The notes beneath the pieces were generated by a model. The model saw only the letters and a program-made list of their open reading frames with translations, had not been told where the DNA came from and did no database searches. From assembly GCA_031281925.1 (NCBI GenBank), contig JAITES010000190.1:1-28715 (forward strand): 28,715 nucleotides of DNA, read 5' to 3'. The DNA is from Treponema sp. (GTDB lineage: Bacteria > Spirochaetota > Spirochaetia > Treponematales > Breznakiellaceae). The stretch's first letter is position 1. Every line of letters begins with the position of its first letter. The translations under genes were made by a program, and so were the position numbers. Positions 6,706 to 13,329 of this stretch are shown here, in pieces.

Positions 6706-8822
6706 TAAACCAACCCCAATTCCTTGAAAAGCTTTTTGTAGGTATCAAAATATTCAGACCGGGCGAATTCTTCTATTTTTTCTTCCGGCAGGGATTCGAG
6801 GAGTTGATCCATGTAGGAAAGAACGGTTTTGAGTTCCTCCTTGATGCCGCCGGGAACTTTTTCCCCGGTTTCAGCATCCTCTGCTTCCATTTCGGATTCT
6901 GTCTCTTCCCCGAAGCTTAGATCTTCGTCCGCCTCCGGATTAGCGGCTTCCGTATCAAAAGAGATCTCATCGACGGCGACATCGTCGCTTTCAACGGCAA
7001 ATGATGTATCATCCTCTTCCACTGCAGGTTCACTGTCATCAACCCTGAAATCATCGGCGCTTACTTCTATGCTTTCCTCTTCCGTTTCCGGGCCCAAAGA
7101 TGATGAATCAGATGAATCGAAAGAATCAGAGGAATTCTCATCGGCCTCAACAATAAAGCCTTCGGGAATGCTCTGGGAAAGATCCTCTTCGCTTTCTCCC
7201 GCGCCGGCCTCTTCTTCGCCCAAATCTATGGTAATTTCTTCAGAACCGCCTTCGTCAATGGTGATGTCTTCGCTGCTTTCCTCAACGGAAAAATCCTCGG
7301 AATCAACATCAAGACTGATGCTGTCAAGGGAGGGTTCCTCCACGGGATTTTCCGTAATCTCCCCGGAAAAATCCGGTTCATCAATTACGGCATCGCTCAA
7401 GTCAAGGGAAATTTCCTCGAAGTCACCGGATCCCGCGCTTTCTTCCGTTATTTCCGTTGTTCCCAGAGGATCCTCTTCCAGATAACTGGTGTCCTCGGGC
7501 GCTGCGGTTATGGGCAGAACCCCTTCTTCGCGAAGATGCTTGAGTTCCTCCGCATCCTTTTCCTCAAGATCGTCGATGGTGAGGGGCTCGTCTTCTTCAT
7601 CAAAGCTGAAAGGTTCGCTCTCCGCTTCTATCTTGCTTTCACCGTTCAGTTCATCCAGATCGGAATCCGAAAGATCGAGATCTATGTCCATATTATCAAA
7701 GGATTCACCGCTTCCCTCATCGGGACTTATATCAAGATCGCCGGAACCGGCCTTTTCTGTCACGGCCTCTTCGGCTTCCGGGTTTTCATTGAGAATATCT
7801 TCCCCTTCGGAAAGGCGGAAATCTTCTTCCCCCGCCGCTTGTTCATCCGGCCCTCCGGAAAGATCCTCTGTATCCAGGGTTTCGGTAGCATCCTCACCGG
7901 ATTCTTCGGTAAAATCTGCGGTATTGAGGATGTTATCAAGTTCGTCTCCGGTAAGAGCGATTTTTTCATCCTCTTCCTCATCAAAGAAACCGCCCTGTTC
8001 TTCCCCGGCAGGAGCGCCGGACTTGAGAACGGTAAATTCCTTTTTCAGGGTTGAAAGTTCTGTGCGGATAGACGAAAGCTCTTCGGCTATCTTCATTAAA
8101 AGTTTGGTGGAAAGATCCGTTGCGGCCTCCGTATGCCCTGTCTGCGGCTTTTCTCCGGTTTCCGGCTCTTCGGATAAACCGGTATCCATATCGGCGGAAG
8201 GTTCTTCGAGGGTTTCGGGAGCATCCCCGAGGAAGTCGCTTACCGGCACTTCGGAGAATCCTTCTTCCGTTTCGGAGCTTTCCTCTGTAGAGGTAAGGAC
8301 GCTTTCATCGAGAGGGAAGTCCTGCGCTTCGCCCATCGGCTCGCTCAAGGTTCCAAAATCCACCAGTTCAGGTTCGGGTAAATCTAAATCCTCTTCTTCG
8401 ACAGAAGACTCTTCCACAGATATATCTTCTTCAGATATATCTTCTTCGGTGTCCTCTATAGGGATGTCAGGGATGTCCAGATCCGGAAAGTCCATGCTGT
8501 CTCCGGAATCCTCCGCCGGGGAATCAAGAGACAAAGATTCCTCTTCGACGGCAGCCTCCGTATCTATGGCAAAATCGTCTTCGGGCAGGGAGAGATCTTC
8601 ATCGGGAAGATCCAGATCAAAATCGCCTGAATCTCCGGTTTCCTGGTGAGAATTTTCCTGACTGGCCGAGGAAAGATCCTGAGGTTCACTCTTTACCCAT
8701 ACCCCGTATTCATCCAGTTCATCGGCGGATCCAATCATACCGCGATCCGAATATATTGAAGGACGTGATGAGTTATTTTTTTCAGCTCCGGGATTCCCGG
8801 AAGGCTTTTGATCTTTTGCCAT
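6705..8822 (-). CDS. Large acidic, mostly disordered protein heading the DUF115 operon
   Basis: The 705-residue product is dominated by Asp, Glu and Ser. It has four visible parts. The N-terminal module (~22-48) contains IYSDRGMIGSADELDEYGVW. A long acidic tract follows with recurring hydrophobic-Asp strands (DFDLDLPDEDLSLP, DMDIDLDLSDSDLDEL, EITIDLGEE). A predicted coiled coil lies at ~232-268 (TKLLMKIAEELSSIRTELS). The C-terminal helical domain (~655-705) ends FDTYKKLFKELGLV. There is no signal peptide, so it is probably cytoplasmic. The acidic [IL]D repeats recall FimV-type polar organisers, but only in composition. ATG 8822 has a GGGAGC Shine-Dalgarno sequence. A sigma-28-like promoter lies ~40 bases upstream. 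It may be a scaffold for the enzymes encoded behind it; this is inference. Confidence 0.75.
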   Translation of the reverse strand: MAKDQKPSGNPGAEKNNSSRPSIYSDRGMIGSADELDEYGVWVKSEPQDLSSASQENSHQETGDSGDFDLDLPDEDLSLPEDDFAIDTEAAVEEESLSLDSPAEDSGDSMDFPDLDIPDIPIEDTEEDISEEDISVEESSVEEEDLDLPEPELVDFGTLSEPMGEAQDFPLDESVLTSTEESSETEEGFSEVPVSDFLGDAPETLEEPSADMDTGLSEEPETGEKPQTGHTEAATDLSTKLLMKIAEELSSIRTELSTLKKEFTVLKSGAPAGEEQGGFFDEEEDEKIALTGDELDNILNTADFTEESGEDATETLDTEDLSGGPDEQAAGEEDFRLSEGEDILNENPEAEEAVTEKAGSGDLDISPDEGSGESFDNMDIDLDLSDSDLDELNGESKIEAESEPFSFDEEDEPLTIDDLEEKDAEELKHLREEGVLPITAAPEDTSYLEEDPLGTTEITEESAGSGDFEEISLDLSDAVIDEPDFSGEITENPVEEPSLDSISLDVDSEDFSVEESSEDITIDEGGSEEITIDLGEEEAGAGESEEDLSQSIPEGFIVEADENSSDSFDSSDSSSLGPETEEESIEVSADDFRVDDSEPAVEEDDTSFAVESDDVAVDEISFDTEAANPEADEDLSFGEETESEMEAEDAETGEKVPGGIKEELKTVLSYMDQLLESLPEEKIEEFARSEYFDTYKKLFKELGLV
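8418..8447. repeat. Exact 15-bp tandem duplication in the acidic-protein gene
   Basis: Two identical adjacent copies of agatatatcttcttc (8418-8432 and 8433-8447) encode a duplicated five-residue acidic unit (DISEE/EEDIS phase) on the minus strand. The identity at the DNA level points to a recent slippage event and to length variation in this disordered tract. Confidence 0.85.
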
Positions 8823-9047
8823 TAACAGCTCCCACTATTTGGACAACATATATTGTAAAATATCGGCTATTTATATAATTTTTTGTAGCCTTTTTACCGA
8901 AAAGCGGACAAAAAACCCTTTCAGATTATGGTAGCCGTGGTTTTTCCGGTTGTCAATCAGGTAAACCTGCAGGGTTCCCCGTGATGGGGAGAGCCTCCCG
9001 GCTTTGCTCCCTCAAGTATAGGCCGAAAGCATCCGTAAATTGATCTA
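8823..9047. other. 225-bp divergent intergenic region
   Basis: Apart from the sigma-28-like site, it holds an AT-rich block (8850-8900), a small hairpin TCCCC-GTGAT-GGGGA (8976-8990) and a TAAATT hexamer (9036-9041) six bases before the ATG at 9048, which could be a weak leaderless -10 box. I see no RNA gene, riboswitch or other ORF here. Confidence 0.4.
8860..8887 (-). promoter_or_regulatory. Candidate sigma-28 (FliA) promoter for the acidic/DUF115 operon
   Basis: On the minus strand TACAAAAA (8887-8880) is followed by 12 bases and GCCGATAT (8867-8860). The FliA consensus is TAAAGTTT-N11-GCCGATAA; the -10 part matches at seven of eight positions, while the -35 part matches weakly and the spacer is one base long. 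The predicted start lies near 8853, leaving a leader of about 30 bases that contains the Shine-Dalgarno sequence at ~8830, so the geometry is sensible. A sigma-28 promoter would tie the operon to motility genes. Confidence 0.45.
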
Positions 9048-9494
9048 ATGAGAGCCTGCAAATACCTCATCGTTCCATGGACAGTAATTGCTGTTTATAC
9101 ACTATCTTCTCTTCTGGCCGGGGCGATGGGATTTTCTTCATTCAGGCAGCTTGAAGACGAAAAATACCGCCAGGAAAAAAACATGGAACAACTCCAGCGT
9201 ATCAACAGCGACCTGAAAAATGCTACCGACAGTCTGCTCTATGACAAGGATACCCTGGGAGTATATGCCCGCGGCCTGGGTTACGGGAAACCCGGTGAAG
9301 TGTACCTCCGTATCGTCGGTTTGGGGGGCCTGAAAAAGACCAAAACCGAAGCGGGTGAACTTGTCCTGGCAAAAAAACCGGAATACATAGGAGACACGGT
9401 TCTGAAACTGACCGCGCTGCTCTCCGGGGCCCTCCTTTTTGCAGTTTTACTGTTCTTTGATGTCCTGAGTATCCGCAAAAACACATTAAAGTAG
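9048..9494 (+). CDS. FtsB/DivIC-like septum formation initiator protein
   Basis: The 148-residue protein has the FtsB/DivIC plan: a short N-terminus, membrane segment ~6-26, a coiled coil ~34-66 (QLEDEKYRQEKNMEQLQRI) and the typical post-coil motif YARGLGYGKPGEVYLRI (73-89). FtsB/DivIC pairs with FtsL and FtsQ/DivIB in the divisome and activates septal wall synthesis. It is longer than the usual ~90-110 residues, because it adds a second hydrophobic segment at ~118-140 near the C-terminus, which would bring the tail back into the cytoplasm. It stands alone, not beside a cell-wall gene cluster. No Shine-Dalgarno sequence is visible before ATG 9048. Confidence 0.8.
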   Translation: MRACKYLIVPWTVIAVYTLSSLLAGAMGFSSFRQLEDEKYRQEKNMEQLQRINSDLKNATDSLLYDKDTLGVYARGLGYGKPGEVYLRIVGLGGLKKTKTEAGELVLAKKPEYIGDTVLKLTALLSGALLFAVLLFFDVLSIRKNTLK

Positions 9495-9537
9495 CGCTGA
9501 TTATACTCGGTTGCATAAACCGGCGATTCCTTAGCGC
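9493..9537. terminator. Weak stem-loop between convergent genes
   Basis: The 36-base gap between the FtsB-like gene and the convergent secreted-protein gene contains CGGTT-GCATA-AACCG (9508-9522), with a possible outer pairing of GCGCT (9494-9498) and AGCGC (9533-9537). There is no T-run, so its role as a terminator is uncertain. Confidence 0.25.
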
Positions 9538-10367
9538 GGAAGCTTCTTCCACTCCACTTCCTGCACGTCCTTGAGAGTTATTTCCTCCAGAATTTCCCCG
9601 TCCATTTTGGCCTTTGCGGCAAATTTGTAACCTCTGAGTACCGTTCCGTTCTCGCAGAGTATGAATTCCCACTCCATCGGAGGGGCCGCTTCGGCCATTT
9701 TCCGGGCCGCCTCTATCGGCAGAGGGTGATAATAGCGCAGCGAATTGGGGGAATTCTGGCGCACATGCAGGGTATTATCGTGTATCGAATAGCTTAATAC
9801 CATCTGCGCGCCGGAAGAGAAGATGGCTACGCCCCGGCCGCTTCTCTGGAAGCGGATCATCTCTATCCCCTGTTCTCCCTGCCAGGTTCCAAGAAGGCTG
9901 TTTGTGTCTATCTTTTCCGGATCGGAGTTTTTTGCCCCGGGAGCCGCGGCCAGGGAAATGTCGCCGCTTGAGGAAAAGGCGTTTTCAAGGAAGGAGCGGG
10001 CCTTGAGCACCATTTCTCCGGCGGATTTATACACCGAAGTAAAGGAATTCTTTTCTCCGGTGGAAAGCTTGTCGATCTGAAGCATGAATATACGGCTTTC
10101 CCGTTCCAGATAGATGCTGCCGGAGATCACAAAATCTATAAACGGCGTTTTGCTTTTATTTTCATTGTTCAAATCGGCCGGGGAGGAAACCAGTTCGCCA
10201 AAATCTTCAAGGTAGGAGACGATCAGGGACTCGATAAGCTTTTTTTCGTTTGAACTGATGCCTTCGGCCATCAAAGCGTCAAAACGGATACCCGGCCTGT
10301 CGCTTTGGGCCCCCGCAAACAGGGGGATGAAAAAAACTGCAAAGCCTGTAAGGATTCGCCGCCTCAT
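9531..10367 (-). CDS. Secreted or periplasmic protein of unknown function
   Basis: This 278-residue protein starts with a clear signal peptide, MRRRILTGFAVFFIPLFAGA, with a type I site near residue 20 (AGA-QS). There is no lipobox cysteine. The N-terminal half (~25-130: NEKKLIESLIVSYLEDFGEL, DFVISGSIYLERESRIFMLQI) resembles the CsgG/TolB-type alpha/beta domains that many spirochaetal periplasmic proteins use, while the C-terminal half (~158-278: LLGTWQGEQGIEMIRFQRSG, then repeated strands) looks like a small beta-barrel or lipocalin-like fold. I cannot assign a function. The gene is predicted to be leaderless: TATACT lies six bases before ATG 10367. It lies downstream of smpB but has its own promoter. 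Confidence 0.7.
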   Translation of the reverse strand: MRRRILTGFAVFFIPLFAGAQSDRPGIRFDALMAEGISSNEKKLIESLIVSYLEDFGELVSSPADLNNENKSKTPFIDFVISGSIYLERESRIFMLQIDKLSTGEKNSFTSVYKSAGEMVLKARSFLENAFSSSGDISLAAAPGAKNSDPEKIDTNSLLGTWQGEQGIEMIRFQRSGRGVAIFSSGAQMVLSYSIHDNTLHVRQNSPNSLRYYHPLPIEAARKMAEAAPPMEWEFILCENGTVLRGYKFAAKAKMDGEILEEITLKDVQEVEWKKLPR

Positions 10368-10373
10368 ATAACT

Positions 10374-10402
10374 AGTATAGCAGCTTTTTCCTGGATTTGT
10401 AA
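10374..10402 (-). promoter_or_regulatory. Sigma-70-type promoter with leaderless geometry (secreted protein)
   Basis: On the minus strand TTACAA (10402-10397), a 17-base spacer and TATACT (10379-10374) precede the ATG at 10367 by six bases (AGTTAT). The start of transcription is predicted at the start codon. No Shine-Dalgarno sequence is present. Confidence 0.6.
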
Positions 10403-10426
10403 GCCTTGACGCGGAAACCTTTCATT

Positions 10427-10888
10427 TCACTGTAAACCATGGCGAAATTCTCTGGCAATGTCCCGCTTGACATCCCGTTCCCGTATGTCGGCCCGTTTGT
10501 CAAAGAGTTTTTTCCCCTTACAAAGCCCCAATTCTACCTTGACCCGGTTTTTTTTGAAGAAAAAGGACAGGGGAATGAGCGTATATCCCTTTTCTTCCAC
10601 CCTCCGTCTAATCCGTTTAATCTCTTCCCGGTGGAGGAGGAGCCGTTTTTTCCGGTCCGGATCGTGGTTGAATATCGATGAAAAGGGATTTTCCGCGACT
10701 CTCAGGGAACGGAGCCAGATTTCCCCTTCAATAATTTCCGCCCATGCATCGGGGAAGGAGATCTTTCCCTCCCGGAAGGACTTTACCTCCGTCCCGAAAA
10801 GCTCTATGCCGCACTCATAGGTATCGTCTACCGCATAATCATGCCGGGCCCTGCGGTTTACCGCGATGATCTTGACGCCTTCACTCAT
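10427..10888 (-). CDS. smpB: SsrA-binding protein SmpB
   Basis: The 153-residue product is a full-length SmpB, the partner of tmRNA in rescuing stalled ribosomes. Signature stretches appear in order: NRRARHDY (11-18), CGIELFGTEVKSFREGK (26-42), FNHDPDRKKRLLLHREEI (73-90), GYTLIPLSFFFKKNRVKVELGL (100-121) and KGKKLFDKRADIRERDVKRDIAR (124-146). The short basic C-terminal tail expected to probe the mRNA channel is present. ATG 10888 overlaps the stop of the upstream PEGA/SUMF1 gene by four bases (ATGA), so smpB translation is coupled to it and the pair is probably transcribed from the promoter at 12229-12257. No tmRNA gene is visible in the window. Confidence 0.97.
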   Translation of the reverse strand: MSEGVKIIAVNRRARHDYAVDDTYECGIELFGTEVKSFREGKISFPDAWAEIIEGEIWLRSLRVAENPFSSIFNHDPDRKKRLLLHREEIKRIRRRVEEKGYTLIPLSFFFKKNRVKVELGLCKGKKLFDKRADIRERDVKRDIAREFRHGLQ

Positions 10889-12222
10889 TCCGTATCCTTG
10901 CGGGCAATGACAGGCCGGAAGCCTGTCAGGGGAGAGCAGCTTTCCGGAGGAAGGGAAGCGTATTCGCCCCTGCCGTTTCTCAGACTCCGTTCCGGGGACC
11001 CTACTTCTTCAATGGCCCCAACCGGAGCGGAAAGACGGGAAAGCGGCGCGTAAGGGTCCGCGCACCATTCCCAGATTTCAAAGTCCCCTCCGGAAGCTTC
11101 ATATTCGGCTTCTGTGGGAAGGCGAATCTCCCAGCCTGAAGGCAGCCTGTCTCCCGCCTCAATGCTTAACCAGCGGCAGAATGCTTCCGCGGCATACCAG
11201 GAGACGGCAGTCTGCCAGGGAAAGGAAAAACTCTCTTCCCGGAAGAGGTACTCGTCGCTTACCAGTCCTTCGATGACCATGGCATCCCGTCCCTCTTCGC
11301 CCCAGCGGGGATTGGCATCTGTAAAGGCTTCCCAGGACTCTGTCCCAACAGGCATCTCGGCAATGCTGAAGTCCTTGCCGGGAACAGGGTAAAAATTGAC
11401 GCCTTCAAGACGCAGGGCCGGGGGATCTCCGTTGATACCCGGAGGAGGTTCTCTAGGAGGCGGAGGAGTATAGTCCCCGAAAAGATCCGCATGTTTTCCC
11501 GGCAGCAGGGCCGCAAATAAGGAAAGGGCTTCGGGGTTTTCGGAGAGGTAATCCAGAACTTTTTCCGCGGAACGGGAAAGGCTTAAGGGAGAGGAGGAGA
11601 TTCCCCCGTTATCGATCAGGCAGCGGGCCCGGACAAGATCCCGGAAACCGGCCCTGGTTACGGCAAAACGGGCCGCGGCATGGAGTATCCCCTCCGCGGA
11701 AGAGTCCGAAGAAACCGCCGCCGCGACAAACGCAGGCCCCGTCCGGTAGGCCCCTTCGGAGAGGCTTAATGGTATCTGCCAGGAGAGGGTAGGTTCCCCC
11801 CCGAATGTCCAGGCCGCATAATCGGCCGCTGTTTCGGCAAAGGCCTCAAAGGGATCCGGGCTTGAAAGTTCCGCCTTAATTCTGATCCGCCGGGGAAAAA
11901 GGAGAGAAAACAGGAGCCTTCCGGGAATTTCCATTTCCGTTTCCCATGAAGTAAAGCCCGGAAGGACCGCCTCAAGACGATGATCCCCCCGGCTTATAAA
12001 AACTTCGCAGGGACTGGTATCTATATACACCCCATCCACCCGGAAGGCAGCGCCCCCGGGCTCCGATTCTACGATAACAAGGCTTCCCGGACGGTAAAGT
12101 CCGGGGAAAAGAATCAGAAAAAAGAGGATGACGAGGATAATTACAAGGTAGAGAAACGCCAGATAGTGGCCCGGTTTGATTCCGAGTATGGGTTTAAGGT
12201 GGACTACATCATCTTCCGACAT
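10885..12222 (-). CDS. Membrane-anchored PEGA and SUMF1 (formylglycine-generating-enzyme-like) protein
   Basis: This 445-residue protein has a membrane anchor at ~18-40, a PEGA domain at ~47-118 (SLVIVESEPGGAAFRVDGVYI) and, after a helical region and a Pro-rich stretch (PPPPREPPPG), a SUMF1/C-type-lectin-like domain at ~283-440 (GVNFYPVPGKDFSIAEMPVG, RLPTEAEYEASG, EIWEWCADPY, TGFRPVIA). The C-terminal domain probably faces the periplasm. The paired active-site cysteines of true formylglycine-generating enzymes are not visible; the SCSPLTGFR segment has only one cysteine, so a binding or scaffold role is likelier than catalysis. It is read from a consensus promoter with no leader and overlaps smpB by four bases. 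Confidence 0.85.
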   Translation of the reverse strand: MSEDDVVHLKPILGIKPGHYLAFLYLVIILVILFFLILFPGLYRPGSLVIVESEPGGAAFRVDGVYIDTSPCEVFISRGDHRLEAVLPGFTSWETEMEIPGRLLFSLLFPRRIRIKAELSSPDPFEAFAETAADYAAWTFGGEPTLSWQIPLSLSEGAYRTGPAFVAAAVSSDSSAEGILHAAARFAVTRAGFRDLVRARCLIDNGGISSSPLSLSRSAEKVLDYLSENPEALSLFAALLPGKHADLFGDYTPPPPREPPPGINGDPPALRLEGVNFYPVPGKDFSIAEMPVGTESWEAFTDANPRWGEEGRDAMVIEGLVSDEYLFREESFSFPWQTAVSWYAAEAFCRWLSIEAGDRLPSGWEIRLPTEAEYEASGGDFEIWEWCADPYAPLSRLSAPVGAIEEVGSPERSLRNGRGEYASLPPESCSPLTGFRPVIARKDTE

Positions 12223-12228
12223 TTCAAA

Positions 12229-12257
12229 ATTATAAGTCCTGGAAAATATAGTGTCAA
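12229..12257 (-). promoter_or_regulatory. Perfect-consensus sigma-70 promoter with leaderless geometry
   Basis: On the minus strand TTGACA (12257-12252), exactly 17 bases and TATAAT (12234-12229) form a perfect consensus promoter. Six bases (TTTGAA) separate the -10 box from ATG 12222, so transcription should start at the start codon. It should drive the PEGA/SUMF1 gene and, by coupling, smpB. Confidence 0.8.
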
Positions 12258-12269
12258 TTAAGCGCTCGC

Positions 12270-12298
12270 TTGTATGAAAGCGCTCTTCGTGCTAAATT
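12270..12298 (+). promoter_or_regulatory. Candidate lepB promoter
   Basis: TTGTAT (12270-12275), a 17-base spacer and TAAATT (12293-12298) lie just before ATG 12307 (eight bases after the -10 box). This again suggests a near-leaderless message and argues that the upstream in-frame ATG at 12274 lies in the -35 box and is not used. The match to consensus is partial. Confidence 0.4.
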
Positions 12299-12306
12299 TG
12301 CTTTAT

Positions 12307-13302
12307 ATGGCACAGAGTGCGAAAGAGACAGGGTTCTTTGACCGCCTGCAGGGTATTACCGAGGCTTTTCTCACCGGGAGGCGGCGGATAAAGCGGCTGC
12401 GGAAAGAGAAACAGCAGCAGAAGAATCCTGTCCTGGACTGGCTGGAAGCTTTTTTATGGGCTGCCGGAGTTGTTCTGCTCATCAATCAATATCTCTTTCA
12501 GGCGTACCAGATCCCTTCGGGCTCCATGATAGACACCCTGCTGATTGGGGATCATATCTTTGTGAACAAGCTTATCTACGGCCCGGAACTGCTTCCCGGT
12601 CTTGCCAAGCTTCCCAGCCCCGTAAAGCCGAAGAGAAACGATATCATCATCTTTGAAAACCCTTCATATATTTCCAGGGGGCCTGTCTTTGATATTGCCC
12701 AGCGGATCATCTATATGCTCACCCTCTCCCTCGTGGATATAGACAAGGATGAATCCGGGGAGCCCAAGGCCCATTTTTTGATCAAGCGGGCAGTAGGCAT
12801 GGGGGGCGACCACTTTACCATGGAAAGGGGAAACATGAGCATCCGTTTTGCCGGGGAAGACCGTTGGGTGGACGAACGGGATTACCAGGAGGCCCGGGGC
12901 TGGAAACACCGGCTCTCCCGGCTTGTGCCCGAAGACGCATACCCCGTGCTGGAAGCGGCGGGGAAACGTGCGGCCTGGCAGGATCTGGGCCTTACGCCGC
13001 CGGAGCGGCTCAGGGAGGCTTCGGCGGGCCTTAACGCTATGCGCTATCCGGATTTTATTGCCCTGGAACGGAGCAGGCTCCGGACTCTCAGAAGTTTTGA
13101 GCCCGGGGAAGAAAGATACCGTATGCTCCTGGCCCGTCACAGGCTCGGCTGGTATGTGCCCGAAAACCGCCTTCTGCCCCTGGGGGATAACCGGGATAAT
13201 TCGAGAGACGGCCGCTACTTTGGACCCGTGCGGATGACAAAGGTGCTGGGTCAGGGTTCGCTAAAATACTGGCCCCTGAGACGTATTGGATTTATCAATT
13301 AG
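12307..13302 (+). CDS. lepB: Signal peptidase I (LepB)
   Basis: The product cleaves signal peptides from exported proteins at the outer face of the inner membrane. The key motifs are present: a single anchor region (EAFLWAAGVVLLINQYLFQAY), the catalytic-serine box QIPSGSMIDTLLIGD, the catalytic-lysine box HFLIKRAVGMGGD and LPLGDNRDNSRDGRYFGPV. A long insertion separates the lysine box from the GDNRDNS box, as known in spirochaetal LepB. From ATG 12307 (MAQSAKETGFFDRL) the protein has 331 residues, Ser73 and Lys160; an in-frame ATG at 12274 would add MKALFVLNLLY, but neither start has a Shine-Dalgarno sequence and the promoter evidence favours 12307. A second signal peptidase gene follows 27 bases later, then hemW. 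Confidence 0.95.
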   Translation: MAQSAKETGFFDRLQGITEAFLTGRRRIKRLRKEKQQQKNPVLDWLEAFLWAAGVVLLINQYLFQAYQIPSGSMIDTLLIGDHIFVNKLIYGPELLPGLAKLPSPVKPKRNDIIIFENPSYISRGPVFDIAQRIIYMLTLSLVDIDKDESGEPKAHFLIKRAVGMGGDHFTMERGNMSIRFAGEDRWVDERDYQEARGWKHRLSRLVPEDAYPVLEAAGKRAAWQDLGLTPPERLREASAGLNAMRYPDFIALERSRLRTLRSFEPGEERYRMLLARHRLGWYVPENRLLPLGDNRDNSRDGRYFGPVRMTKVLGQGSLKYWPLRRIGFIN

Positions 13303-13329
13303 TGTCTGTCCACAATAGGAAGAAAAACG

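Noticed and set aside
7489..8649. 386-codon Ser-rich plus-strand frame (and 6829-7485)
   Set aside because: It is the mirror of the Glu/Asp-rich acidic gene: GAA/GAT-type codons read backwards give Ser/Phe-rich frames. No ribosome site or fold is seen.
8890..9040. Riboswitch or small RNA in the divergent gap
   Set aside because: I compared by eye with SRP RNA, TPP, cobalamin and c-di-GMP riboswitch cores and found none of their conserved words; only one short hairpin (8976-8990) is visible.
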